Source: Lysobacterales bacterium (GTDB lineage Bacteria; Pseudomonadota; Gammaproteobacteria; Xanthomonadales; Wenzhouxiangellaceae). Taken from it: 64,000 bases of DNA. Location of the stretch: NCBI GenBank assembly GCA_002722315.1, contig PBLG01000013.1:1-64000 (forward strand), read 5' to 3'. Each line of letters begins with the position of its first letter. Position 1 is the first letter of the stretch. Position numbers and translations under genes: made by a program. This document shows, piece after piece, positions 45,937-55,285 of the stretch. Under the pieces are notes generated by a model. That model saw nothing but the letters and a program-made list of their open reading frames with translations, was not told the DNA's origin and did no database searches.

Positions 45937-47721
45937 ATGGTGCAAAGGTTCATCACGGGAATCACCCTGGCCCTGCTCCTTCCAGTCGGAGCGGTTGCCG
46001 GTGATACCGCCCGTGAACCCGCGGCCAATCGCACCAGCCAGAGCCGTTTCGAGGTCCCGGACACGGTGCGCTCCGACCTGCTGAACGGCGCTCCGGCACG
46101 CGCCATCGACGGCAGCAACAACAACCCGGATCATGCCGAATGGGGAATGGCCGGAGAGCCGTTGCGTCGCGCCGCCCCGGTGGCGTATGCCGACGGCATC
46201 GCCACGCCGGCCGGACCATCACGCCCCAATCCGCGAGTCCTGTCCAACGCTATCCTGGCCCAGCAGGAATTGCAGCCGGAAATCGCCGGGATGTCGGACA
46301 TCTTCTGGTTGTGGGGCCAGTTCATCGATCATGACATCTCACTGACCGAAGTGCAGGCGCCGCTCGAGGTGTTTCCGTTCGATCTCCCGCAGGGCGACCC
46401 GTGGTTCGACCCCGACGGGACGGGCACGAAGGAAATGGATTTCGAGCGTTCCGCCTGGGATCCGGTTTCCGGTACAGGCTCGGACAATCCACGCCAGCAG
46501 ATCAATATCATCACGACGTGGATAGACGCGTCCCAGGTCTACGGTTCGGATCCGATTCGGGCAGCGGCGCTGCGCCGAAACGACGGCAGCGGAAAGCTCA
46601 AGACCAGAGCCGGCGAGCTGTTGCCGCTCAATACGACCGGGCTGCCTAACGCCGGCGGGCGCCGCCCCGATCTGTTCCTGGCCGGCGACGTTCGCGCCAA
46701 CGAAAACCTCCTGCTGACCGCGATGCACACGGTCTGGTTGCGCGAGCACAACCGACTGGCCGATGAAATTGCGGTTCAGAACCCGGGGATCTCCGGCGAT
46801 CAGATCTACGAGGAAGCGCGCGCCCGGGTCGGAGCCATGCTCCAGGTGATCACGTACAACGAGTTTCTGCCGTCGCTGCTGGGGGCGGATGCAATCGCAC
46901 CGTATGGCGGATACGACGATCAGCTCGATCCCGCCGTTGCCAACGTCTTCTCGACCGCCGCATTCCGCCTCGGCCACAGCATGGTGGCACCGGAACTGCA
47001 GCGGCTGGATGCGAATCTGCGGTCGATTCCCGAGGGTCCGCTGCCGCTGCGACACGCATTCTTCGCGCCCGGACAGTTGCAGCGGCCGCAGGCAGTTGCC
47101 GAGCTGATGCGCGGTGCCGCCACCAGGACCATGCAGAACCTCGACCGGCATATCGTCGACGACTTGCGCAATTTCCTGTTTGGCCCGCCAGGCGCGGGCG
47201 GGTTCGACCTGGGCGCGCTCAACATCCAGCGGGGCCGCGACCACGGCCTGCCCGACTACAACACGATCCGTGTCGCTTACGGCCTGTCGCCGGTTTCGGG
47301 TTTCGCGCAGATCACCAGCAATCCCGATCTCCGTGCAACGCTGGCGGACATGTACGGCAACGTCGACGACATCGACCCGTGGATCGGGGCACTGGCGGAA
47401 GATCGACTTCCCGGCCTGATGATCGGCCCGTCGCTGCGCGCCGTGCTGAGCGAGCAGTTCACCCGCCTGCGCGATGCAGACCGCTTCTGGTATCGGCGGG
47501 TCTTTACAGGCGACGTGCTCGCCGCCATCGAAGCCACCCGGCTCTCGGACGTGGTTCGACGCAACACAGCCGCCGGTGCCGAATTGCCGGCGAACATGTT
47601 CCGGGGCGGGCAACCCGTGCCGAAGATTCCGGCCCTGGGTGTTCCGGGCCTCATCGCATTGAGCTTGCTGATGATGCTTGCCCTGGCTTTGCGCCGGTCC
47701 GGGCCATCGACGAAAGGTTGA
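45937..47721 (+). CDS. Animal-type haem peroxidase with C-terminal membrane anchor
   Basis: 594 aa from the ATG at 45937, which gives a signal peptide (VQRFITGITLALLLPVGAVAG). It belongs to the peroxidase-cyclooxygenase superfamily: distal-site WLWGQFIDHDISLTE with His, ARAIDGSNNN, proximal-side TVWLREHNRLADEI, and AFRLGHSMV and LNIQRGRDHGLPDYN. It would use hydrogen peroxide to oxidise halides or organic substrates outside the cytoplasm. The C-terminus PKIPALGVPGLIALSLLMML followed by ALALRRSG resembles IPTL/PEP-CTERM-type sorting segments (short motif, one span, Arg cluster). A dihaem cytochrome gene follows. Confidence 0.85.
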   Translation: MVQRFITGITLALLLPVGAVAGDTAREPAANRTSQSRFEVPDTVRSDLLNGAPARAIDGSNNNPDHAEWGMAGEPLRRAAPVAYADGIATPAGPSRPNPRVLSNAILAQQELQPEIAGMSDIFWLWGQFIDHDISLTEVQAPLEVFPFDLPQGDPWFDPDGTGTKEMDFERSAWDPVSGTGSDNPRQQINIITTWIDASQVYGSDPIRAAALRRNDGSGKLKTRAGELLPLNTTGLPNAGGRRPDLFLAGDVRANENLLLTAMHTVWLREHNRLADEIAVQNPGISGDQIYEEARARVGAMLQVITYNEFLPSLLGADAIAPYGGYDDQLDPAVANVFSTAAFRLGHSMVAPELQRLDANLRSIPEGPLPLRHAFFAPGQLQRPQAVAELMRGAATRTMQNLDRHIVDDLRNFLFGPPGAGGFDLGALNIQRGRDHGLPDYNTIRVAYGLSPVSGFAQITSNPDLRATLADMYGNVDDIDPWIGALAEDRLPGLMIGPSLRAVLSEQFTRLRDADRFWYRRVFTGDVLAAIEATRLSDVVRRNTAAGAELPANMFRGGQPVPKIPALGVPGLIALSLLMMLALALRRSGPSTKG

Positions 47722-47849
47722 TCGCGCCGGATTCTCGACTGGCGCCAGTGCCGGACCAAATGTGCGGATTGCGGTTCCCGCGGCATTTCAGGATGATGAC
47801 TGGCGGGGCATGAGATCGTCGGGCTATTGAACCGAGGGAGAGATTCAGG

Positions 47850-48770
47850 ATGACAATCAATAGCGCTCTTGCGCACAACATGAACCGCGTATTGAAATGG
47901 TTGGGGTACGGATTCGGCGGCCTGGTCGGGCTTGTCGCGATTGCAGTCGTGGCGATCTATTTTCGGTCGGAATGGGTGCGATCGAAAACATGGGAAGTGC
48001 CGGCCGCGGCCGTGACGATGTCTTCGGCGGCGATAGACCAGGCCGATGTCGATGAAGGAAGACGCCTGGCGCAGATCTTCGGCTGCTTCAACGGCTGTCA
48101 TGGCCAACGTTCCGATGGTGGCGTTTTCCTGGACATTCCCAACGTGGTCAAACTGGTGGCGCCGTCGCTGACGCACCTGGCATCCACTGCCGAGGATGCC
48201 GATCTGGTCCGATCGATTCGATTCGGCATCAAGCAAGACGGCACGACGGTCTGGGGGATGCCTTCCGCAGCGCTGTATCACCTGACGGACGCACAGCTGG
48301 CCTCGATCATCGCATTCATTCGCAGCGAGCCTGTGGGCGACCCGGTTGAAGAGCGATCGGCGTTTCGCCCATTGAGCCGGCTCGGTATCGCGATGGGCGA
48401 TTTTCGTCCGCAGGCCGAATCCACCAGCGCAATGCCCGAGCGGCTCGATCCGGAGCAGCCAGGCGATCCCCATGCTGCGGGTCGCCAGATCGCCATGACG
48501 GCCTGCGCCGAATGTCACGGCCTGGATCTTCAGGGCAACCCCCAGTTTCCGTCGCCGGCGCTCGGCATCGTCCGGGCCTACGATCAGGATGCGTTCCGCC
48601 ACTTCATAACCACCGGCGAAGCGCTTGGCGGCCGGGACGTCGGGGTAATGACGCAGATGGCGATCCGTCGTTTCTCCGTTCTGCATGTCGAAGAGGTCGA
48701 CCAACTGCATGCCTATCTTTCCGAAACCGGTGGTCTGGACCGGATGAATTCCGAATCGCTAGACCAGTGA
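47850..48770 (+). CDS. Membrane-anchored dihaem cytochrome c
   Basis: 306 aa with an N-terminal uncleaved membrane helix (LGYGFGGLVGLVAIAVVAIYF). Two cytochrome c domains follow. The second haem motif CAECHG is canonical. The first reads CFNGCHG, three residues between the cysteines (CX3CH) rather than two, an unusual spacing confirmed in the bases at 48082-48102. Candidate axial Met residues are in VWGMPSAALYHL and VGVMTQMAIRRF. A ribosome site GGGAGAG precedes the ATG. It probably transfers electrons in the periplasm, perhaps for the peroxidase upstream (inference). Confidence 0.88.
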   Translation: MTINSALAHNMNRVLKWLGYGFGGLVGLVAIAVVAIYFRSEWVRSKTWEVPAAAVTMSSAAIDQADVDEGRRLAQIFGCFNGCHGQRSDGGVFLDIPNVVKLVAPSLTHLASTAEDADLVRSIRFGIKQDGTTVWGMPSAALYHLTDAQLASIIAFIRSEPVGDPVEERSAFRPLSRLGIAMGDFRPQAESTSAMPERLDPEQPGDPHAAGRQIAMTACAECHGLDLQGNPQFPSPALGIVRAYDQDAFRHFITTGEALGGRDVGVMTQMAIRRFSVLHVEEVDQLHAYLSETGGLDRMNSESLDQ

Positions 48771-48888
48771 ATGAGAGCTTGACGGGTCGCGGCTGCGGCC
48801 AGGGGCCGAGATTCTTCGCGCTCGCCCACGCCTGTCGCTTCGGTTGCGCCGGCTCGGAAACGCTTGCGCATTGCCGGATTCCGGCTGA

Positions 48889-51579
48889 TTACCTCGCGGT
48901 CGTGCTCAGGCGCTGCTCGATGGATTCGATTCGCGCCAGTAGTGGTCCGCGGTCGCCGGCCTCCGGCCACTTCTCCATCCCCGCCATCGGCAGCGCCTCG
49001 GCCAGCGCGTCGCGAGCCACCTCGGCTTCGCCGGCCTCGATGGCTGCTTCGGCCAGATCCAGCAGTCCGCTGAGGCACTCTTCGCGCGGGTAGCCGTCGA
49101 GCGATTCGATCACGCTGCCGGCCTGCCGGTAAGACGCCAGCGCCGTCTGGAAGCGGTCCAGTCGCACGCGCAACCCTGCCAGCTGGATCAGCGTATCGGC
49201 CACGGAACGGTGGGATTCGCCGTAGATTTCGCGGTAGATTTCCACCGTCTCGTCGAGATGCCGTTCAGCCAGGACGGAATCTCCGTTGGCTTCGAGCGCA
49301 CGGGCCAGCCATGGCTTGATCGTTGCAACCGTGCTGTGGTTTCCGCCGCGGGCAGCAGATCGCAGGCGAAGCGCGTCCGATAATTGCTCCACGGCCAGGT
49401 CGTGGCGACCTCGCGCCAGCGCGATACGGCCCAGGCGGTACAGCGTGGCACCGGCACGCGCGCTCTCTGCGCCGTAGATGGCCGAATCCCGTTCGAGCAC
49501 CTCGACGAAAAGCGGCTCGGCGGTTTCGATATCGCCGCTGTCCATCAGCACCGCGGCCAGGTTGCGCATGCTCTGCACGGTCAGCGGATCGTCGGGACCC
49601 AGCATCCGGCGTCTCTGCTCCAGTTGCTCGGCGAACAGCGGCACCGCCTTTTCCGGGTCGCCGACGTAGGCAAAGAATGCTGCGAGATTGTTGGCGGCCT
49701 CCATTGCGTTGTCGCTGTCGCCGATCGCGGTGAAGATCTCCATGGATTCGCGCAACTGCCGTTCGGCCTCGGGGTGCCGATTCAGCGTGGCGCTGGAGAT
49801 GCCCAGGTGGTTCAGCGCCAGCGCGCGAACCTTGAGCACTTCCGGATCCGGTGACGACGCATCCAGCAGGGCCAGCGCCTGGCGGTGGTAGCCCTCGCCG
49901 AGCTCGTATTGATCGTTCTGGTGCAGAATGCGGCCGCGCCAGACGAGTACCTCGGCCAGATCGTGGACGGCCGCGTCCGGATTGTCCTGGAGCAGCAGCT
50001 GCGCACGCGCCAGCAACTGGTCGGCGGTTTCGAATTCAAGCAGCTCGCGGTTGGCCAGCGCCAGCGCCTTGAGCATTTCTGCCTGCACCAGCGGAGATTC
50101 GTTCAGCGCGTCGATCTGTTCGGCGCCCTGATGAAGGATATCGAGTACCGAAATATCCCTTCCGCCCGACTGGGTCGGGCTTGCCGCGCGGAACAGCTGG
50201 ACCAGGTAGTCGCTGACGCGCTGCGCCTGGGCCGCGGCGATGCGCGCACGTTCCGATTCGCGTTCGGCGGCGTCGCGCTGGACGGCCAGGTCTCCGGCCT
50301 GCATTGCGATCACGATCAGGGCGACCGATACCAGCGCGAACACGCTCGCCGTGGTGGCGACCGGGATACGGTAGCGGCGCAGGAACTTGGCCAGCCTGTA
50401 ACCGCGGGTCGCGGCCCGGGCGTGCACCGGCCGATGCTCGAAGTGGCGCTGGAGGTCGGCCAGGAACTCGCCGACGTTGCGATAGCGTCGCTCCGGCGAC
50501 TTCGCCAGGGCGCACAGCACGATGTTGTCGAGATCACCCTGCAGGCGTCGTGCAAGCGCGTCCGGCCCGGTCCCGAAGTTCGCGGCATGTTCTGATTGGT
50601 CGCGCGCCCCCGAGCGCCAGCGGCGGCTCGGACATTCGGGCGTTACTTCGCACACGATCCGCATCAGGTCCATCGGCGAGGTGTCGTCCAATCGGAATGG
50701 CGGCACGTTGCACAGCAGCCGATAGAGCAGCGTACCGAGCTGGTAGACCTCGGATTGCAGCGTGACGGCTTCGCCGCGCAACTGCTCCGGGCTCGCGTAC
50801 TCGGGCGTCAGCCAGCGCGAGCTCAGTTGCGTGGCCTCGCCGTCGCCGATCTCCAGGCTTTCCTCGATCCGTCCCAGGCCGAAATCCAGCAGTTTGACGA
50901 CGCCGTCGGGCGTGACCAGGACGTTGGAGGGCTTGATGTCGCGGTGCAGCACCAATCGGCCGTGCGCGTACTCCAGCGCCCGGCAGACCTGGCAGAACAG
51001 CTCGATGCGCGCATCGACCGACAACCGGTGCCGGTCGGCGTAGCGGTCGATGGCTTCGCCTTCAACGTACTCCATGGCGAACCATGGGCGCCCCCGCTCG
51101 GTCGTGCCGCCGTCGATCAGTCGGGCGATGCCGGGGTGCTCCAGGCGCGCCAGCACCTCCCGTTCACGTGCGAACTGGCGCAGGCTGTCCTCGTTGGGAT
51201 GCGTGCCGATGACGACCTTGAGCGCTACCTGCTGGTTGAAACCGCCTTCGATTCTGCGCGCAAGGTAGACCGCGCCCATCCCCCCTGCCCCTATGGCGCG
51301 GTCGATCCGAAACGGCCCGATCTGCGAGCCCGGTCCGAGCTCATCGGTTTCGGCCAGCGCAGCGGCGAGCTCGTTGTTGAAGCCGGGATCGGATAGCGGC
51401 GAGTCTTCCAGCCCGTCGATCGGTGAGCGAGCGAACGCCAGCATCCGCTGCGCGCGCGGGTCTTCGGCCAGATCGTCGGGCAGTTCTTCGGCGTTGTCGC
51501 CGCGCAGCCTGGCTTCCAGCCAGCGATTTATTCGCTTGAGGTCGGTCTCGGAGCCGCCGCTTTCATTATCGTCCTGCAT
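48889..51579 (-). CDS. Membrane Ser/Thr protein kinase with TPR domain (module 2)
   Basis: 896 aa from the ATG at 51579 (MQDDNESGGSETDLKRINRWL). Same architecture as the kinase ending at 36636: N-terminal linker, Hanks kinase (GAGGMGAVY, VALKVV, LHRDIKPSNVLV, DFGLG, SPEQLRG), a membrane span near residue 410 (VATTASVFALVSVALIVIAM) and a C-terminal TPR array including repeats of the kinesin-light-chain type (ALNHLGISSATLNRHPEAERQL). It is divergent from an ECF sigma gene 95 bases away. Sequence divergence from module 1 implies an old duplication or separate acquisition, so each kinase probably serves its own sigma factor. Confidence 0.9.
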   Translation of the reverse strand: MQDDNESGGSETDLKRINRWLEARLRGDNAEELPDDLAEDPRAQRMLAFARSPIDGLEDSPLSDPGFNNELAAALAETDELGPGSQIGPFRIDRAIGAGGMGAVYLARRIEGGFNQQVALKVVIGTHPNEDSLRQFAREREVLARLEHPGIARLIDGGTTERGRPWFAMEYVEGEAIDRYADRHRLSVDARIELFCQVCRALEYAHGRLVLHRDIKPSNVLVTPDGVVKLLDFGLGRIEESLEIGDGEATQLSSRWLTPEYASPEQLRGEAVTLQSEVYQLGTLLYRLLCNVPPFRLDDTSPMDLMRIVCEVTPECPSRRWRSGARDQSEHAANFGTGPDALARRLQGDLDNIVLCALAKSPERRYRNVGEFLADLQRHFEHRPVHARAATRGYRLAKFLRRYRIPVATTASVFALVSVALIVIAMQAGDLAVQRDAAERESERARIAAAQAQRVSDYLVQLFRAASPTQSGGRDISVLDILHQGAEQIDALNESPLVQAEMLKALALANRELLEFETADQLLARAQLLLQDNPDAAVHDLAEVLVWRGRILHQNDQYELGEGYHRQALALLDASSPDPEVLKVRALALNHLGISSATLNRHPEAERQLRESMEIFTAIGDSDNAMEAANNLAAFFAYVGDPEKAVPLFAEQLEQRRRMLGPDDPLTVQSMRNLAAVLMDSGDIETAEPLFVEVLERDSAIYGAESARAGATLYRLGRIALARGRHDLAVEQLSDALRLRSAARGGNHSTVATIKPWLARALEANGDSVLAERHLDETVEIYREIYGESHRSVADTLIQLAGLRVRLDRFQTALASYRQAGSVIESLDGYPREECLSGLLDLAEAAIEAGEAEVARDALAEALPMAGMEKWPEAGDRGPLLARIESIEQRLSTTAR

Positions 51580-51674
51580 GCATTCGGCCCCTGTGATTGC
51601 GAAGTCCAGAGCCCTGAGTTTGCAGCTATTATGTGACGGGCGCAACATTCCGTCGAGCCCCTGGGGAGAACGCA

Positions 51675-52268
51675 TTGAGCGATCCGAGAACCATTACCCG
51701 ATTGCTGCGCGAGTGCCGCGACGACGATACGGGTGCGGAGGCGTTCGATTCGCTGATGCCCCTGGTCTACAACGAACTCCGGCAGCTGGCGCGGCAGCAG
51801 TTGGCGCGCATGCGTTCGGGCCAGACCCTGGATACCACCGCGCTGGCGAACGAAAGTTACCTGAAGCTACAGAATCACGTGGCGCTGGACTGGACCGATC
51901 GCCAGCACTTCTATGCCATCGCGGCACGCGCCATGCGCCAGATCCTGGTCGACTACGCGCGTCAGCGAAATGCCGGCAAGCGCTACGGCGACAAGCAGCA
52001 GGTTGACCTGGATTCCATCGCCGGCGACAGCGATGAGCGCGCCGCCCAGTTGATGCACGTCGACGAACTGCTGGACCGGCTCAACGACATCGACAGCGAC
52101 CTGGTTCGGGTCGTCGAATGCCGGTTTTTCGCCGGATATTCCCAGGAAGAGACCTCGTCGGTGCTTGGTATCTCGATGCGCACGGTGCAGCGTCGGTGGC
52201 AGCGTGCGCGCGCATGGCTGCGCGAGCTGGAACTGGCCTCGCGAGACAAGTCGCAGGTGCAGCTGTAG
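51675..52268 (+). CDS. ECF sigma factor paired with kinase module 2
   Basis: 197 aa from a TTG at 51675, chosen because GGGGAG lies seven bases upstream and the reading LSDPRTITRLLREC starts the conserved part; the frame opens earlier, at 51633. Same group as the sigma factor at 39433: LVYNELRQLARQQLARMR, TTALANESYLKLQ, AMRQILVDYARQRNAGKR, and region 4 RVVECRFFAGYSQEETSSVLGISMRTVQRRWQRAR. It is divergent from its presumed activating kinase. The copA gene starts 192 bases downstream on the same strand. Confidence 0.9.
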   Translation: MSDPRTITRLLRECRDDDTGAEAFDSLMPLVYNELRQLARQQLARMRSGQTLDTTALANESYLKLQNHVALDWTDRQHFYAIAARAMRQILVDYARQRNAGKRYGDKQQVDLDSIAGDSDERAAQLMHVDELLDRLNDIDSDLVRVVECRFFAGYSQEETSSVLGISMRTVQRRWQRARAWLRELELASRDKSQVQL

Positions 52269-52460
52269 GGCACGCCCCGATGTGGGCATTACCGATCCCG
52301 GCATCACTTCTCCGTGCCAACGACGCTGGAAAGGATTCTGGTGACGCGACCCGCCATGGCAATCCCTGCGGTGGTACATTAGGGAAATAATATATTGAAG
52401 CCGGCGCCGCTTCGCATCGCTCGATCAAGGCGTCATGCGACCTCACACGAAGGTGAAGCC

Positions 52461-54317
52461 ATGAGAGACGATTCGAAGGAATTGTTGCCGAGGCCCTTGT
52501 CGCGGCGAGAATTCCTCAGTGCAACCTGCCTGGTTTCCACGGGCGTTCTTGTGCCCTCGCTGAATCCCCTGTGGGCGGCCGGCGGGGTTACCGGGCACGC
52601 CGGCGAGTTCGGCGAGCTCAACGCGACCGACGCCGGCGGCATCGACCTCTACCTGGAACACAAGGACCTGCTTGTCGGCGGCCGGCCCGGTCGGGCGATC
52701 GCGATCAACGGCTCCATTCCCGGGCCGGTCATCCGGATGCAGGAAGGCAGGGAGGCGCTGATTCGCGTCCACAATCGGCTGGGCGAATCGACCTCGATTC
52801 ACTGGCACGGTATTTTGCTGCCCTTCAACATGGACGGCGTGCCCGGCATCAGCTTCCCGGGCATTCCGGCCGGCGAGACCTTTACCTACCGCTATCCCCT
52901 CCGCCAGAACGGCACGTACTGGTATCACAGCCACACCGGCCTGCAGGAACAGCTCGGGCATTACGGTCAGCTTATCGTCGACCCCGCCGAACCCGACCCG
53001 GTGGGATACGATGTGGAGCATTCGATCATCCTTTCGGACTGGACCTTCGAGGATCCGCACCGCGTGCTGAGAAAGCTCAAGACCATGGAGGGCTACTACA
53101 ACTTCCAGCGCCCGACCCTGGCCAACATCGACGATCAGATGAAGGCGACCGGGATGTCGCTGGGCGAGGTGCTGGAGAAACGATTGGCCTGGGATCGGAT
53201 GCGGATGGACCCGACCGACATCGCCGACATCACCGGCGCGACCTATACCTACCTGATGAACGGGAAGGCGGCCCACGAGAATCCCACGTTCCTCGCCAAA
53301 CCCGGCCAGCGGGTGCGCTTGCGCATCGTCAACGCCTCTACGATGACTTTCTACGATATCCGCATCCCGGGCCTGCCGATGACCGTGGTGCAGGCCGACG
53401 GCCAGAACGTCAAACCGGTTGAAACCGACGAGCTTCGGATCGCGGTGGCCGAAACCTACGACGTGATCGTGACGCTACCGGAAGATCGAGCCTACACCCT
53501 GTTCGCCGAGACCATGGACCGCAGCGGCTATGCGCGCGGCACGCTGGCCCCCAGGCAGGGCATGTCGGCGGACGTGCCCGAACAGCGCCGCCGACCCATG
53601 CTCACCATGGCCGACATGGGCATGATGATGCACGGCGACATGAACGACATGAATGGCATGAACGGCATGAACCACGCGGGCATGGATAACGATATGCCGC
53701 AGCATGCTTCCGGCGGCGGACATGGAAAAGAACTGGCGACTACCAACCTGGTCGAGCGCATCGGGCACGGCCCCGACAGGCACGGCCCGGCCAGCATCAC
53801 AATGGGGCAGATGGCCTACCGCCGACTGGACTATCCAGGGGCCGGGCTCGGCGACGACGATTGGCGCGTGCTGAGCTACGGCCAGCTGCGGGCGCTGAAG
53901 CGCCCGTACGGCCGACGGCCACCCACGCGCCAGTTCGATCTGCACCTGACCGGCAACATGCACAAGTACGTCTGGGGCTTCGACGGCAAGAAGTGGTCGG
54001 AGTCGGACATGATCCGCTTCCAGTACGGCGAGCGGTTGCGGATCAACATGATCAACGACACCATGATGAGCCACCCGATCCACCTGCACGGCATGTGGAT
54101 GGACCTGTATGCCGGGGCCGAGGACTACGCCGACAACCCCCGCAAGCACACGGTGATCGTCCAGCCGTCGGAACTGCTTACGGTCGACATTACCGTCGAC
54201 GCGCCGGGACAGTGGGCCTTCCATTGCCACCTGCTTTATCACATGGAGGCCGGCATGTTCCGCACGGTCGCCGTGGTCCGTTCCCTGGAAGGAGGGCCGA
54301 TCGATGTCGAATCGTAA
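52461..54317 (+). CDS. copA: Multicopper oxidase CopA (copper resistance)
   Basis: 618 aa from the ATG at 52461, with GAAGGTGA upstream. The Tat signal (LSRREFLSATCLVSTGVLVPSL) fits periplasmic export of a folded copper enzyme. All four copper-binding segments are present: SIHWHGILLPFNMDGVPG, TYWYHSHTGLQEQLG, MSHPIHLHGMWMD and AFHCHLLYHMEAGMF. A Met/His-rich tract (MADMGMMMHGDMNDMNGMN, about 390-425) is typical of CopA copper-loading loops. It oxidises Cu(I) and sequesters copper. copB overlaps its 3' end by 14 bases. Confidence 0.95.
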   Translation: MRDDSKELLPRPLSRREFLSATCLVSTGVLVPSLNPLWAAGGVTGHAGEFGELNATDAGGIDLYLEHKDLLVGGRPGRAIAINGSIPGPVIRMQEGREALIRVHNRLGESTSIHWHGILLPFNMDGVPGISFPGIPAGETFTYRYPLRQNGTYWYHSHTGLQEQLGHYGQLIVDPAEPDPVGYDVEHSIILSDWTFEDPHRVLRKLKTMEGYYNFQRPTLANIDDQMKATGMSLGEVLEKRLAWDRMRMDPTDIADITGATYTYLMNGKAAHENPTFLAKPGQRVRLRIVNASTMTFYDIRIPGLPMTVVQADGQNVKPVETDELRIAVAETYDVIVTLPEDRAYTLFAETMDRSGYARGTLAPRQGMSADVPEQRRRPMLTMADMGMMMHGDMNDMNGMNGMNHAGMDNDMPQHASGGGHGKELATTNLVERIGHGPDRHGPASITMGQMAYRRLDYPGAGLGDDDWRVLSYGQLRALKRPYGRRPPTRQFDLHLTGNMHKYVWGFDGKKWSESDMIRFQYGERLRINMINDTMMSHPIHLHGMWMDLYAGAEDYADNPRKHTVIVQPSELLTVDITVDAPGQWAFHCHLLYHMEAGMFRTVAVVRSLEGGPIDVES

Positions 54318-55227
54318 TTCCCGCCCGCCCAGGACGGTCGTGTTCGCGATGTTTTTGATGCTTGCCGCCGCCGGATGGGCCCAGGAAGAGACCGACATGC
54401 CAAGCACGGCGGATCGCCCGCAGCACGGCGAATCGGCGGCACAGCACGACGAAGCCGCGCCCGAATCGCCCGAGATCGACCCGGCGATCCCGCCGGACAT
54501 GACACTGCAGGAAGTGTTCGAAGCGGCCGAGTCGCCGCCGCCGGCCGACTTCCCGGAACCGGTGCCCGACGACAAGCTCTACGCTTTCACCCTGTTTGAT
54601 CAACTGGAATATCGCGCCGCGACCGACGATTCGACCGCCGATTCGCTCGGCTGGGAGGCCCAGGGCTGGATCGGCGGCGATTTCAACAAGTTCTGGTGGA
54701 AGAACGAAGGCGAGGCGGTCTTCGACGGCCCGAACGGGGGTGAAACCGAAACCGACCTGCTCTATTCCCGACTGATCACGCCGTTCTGGAACGTCCAGGC
54801 CGGCGTTCAGTATGCCAACGAGTGGCACGAGGACGACTACGAAGACCGCTGGTCCGGGGTGGTCGCGCTACAGGGCCTGGCGCCCTACAAGTTCGAACTC
54901 GACAACTCGCTCTACCTCTCCGAGGACGGGGATGCGACGCTGGCGATCGAAGCCGAATACGATATCCGCATCACCCAGCGCCTCGTGCTTCAGCCGCGGG
55001 CCGAAATCGGCTTCGCCTTTCAGGACATTTCCGAACGCAGCCTCGGCGCCGGCATGACCGACGTCACGTTCGACCTTCGCCTGCGCTACGAGATCAGGCG
55101 CGAGTTCGCGCCCTATGTCGGCATACGCTCCAGCTTTCTTGTCGGGGAAACCGAAAATATCGCCGAGGCCGGGGGCGAGGATTCCGACGACTTCTTTTTC
55201 ATGGCAGGCCTTCGCTTCGCCTTTTGA
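54304..55227 (+). CDS. copB: Outer-membrane copper resistance protein CopB
   Basis: 307 aa. The signal peptide (TVVFAMFLMLAAAGWAQ) is followed by a short acidic/His linker (QHGESAAQHDEAAPE), much less Met/His-rich than in classical CopB, and then a beta-barrel: FTLFDQLEYRA, GWEAQGWIGGDFNKFWWKNEGE and LYSRLITPFWNVQAGVQY, all family marks, ending with Phe (LRFAF), as outer-membrane proteins do. It acts with CopA. The start overlaps copA by 14 bases, so translation is coupled. Confidence 0.93.
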   Translation: MSNRNSRPPRTVVFAMFLMLAAAGWAQEETDMPSTADRPQHGESAAQHDEAAPESPEIDPAIPPDMTLQEVFEAAESPPPADFPEPVPDDKLYAFTLFDQLEYRAATDDSTADSLGWEAQGWIGGDFNKFWWKNEGEAVFDGPNGGETETDLLYSRLITPFWNVQAGVQYANEWHEDDYEDRWSGVVALQGLAPYKFELDNSLYLSEDGDATLAIEAEYDIRITQRLVLQPRAEIGFAFQDISERSLGAGMTDVTFDLRLRYEIRREFAPYVGIRSSFLVGETENIAEAGGEDSDDFFFMAGLRFAF

Positions 55228-55285
55228 GAAAGCTCGCGATGACGCTCTGCGCCCGAAAAGTCCGATCCCATCCTCGGGCCCTCGA

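Noticed and set aside
46339-47613. 424-codon minus-strand frame opposite the peroxidase gene
   Set aside because: No family features; the peroxidase signature lies on the plus strand.
52380-52460. Promoter for copA in the AATAATATATTG tract
   Set aside because: A TATATT box is present, but no convincing -35 box or copper-regulator palindrome could be identified.
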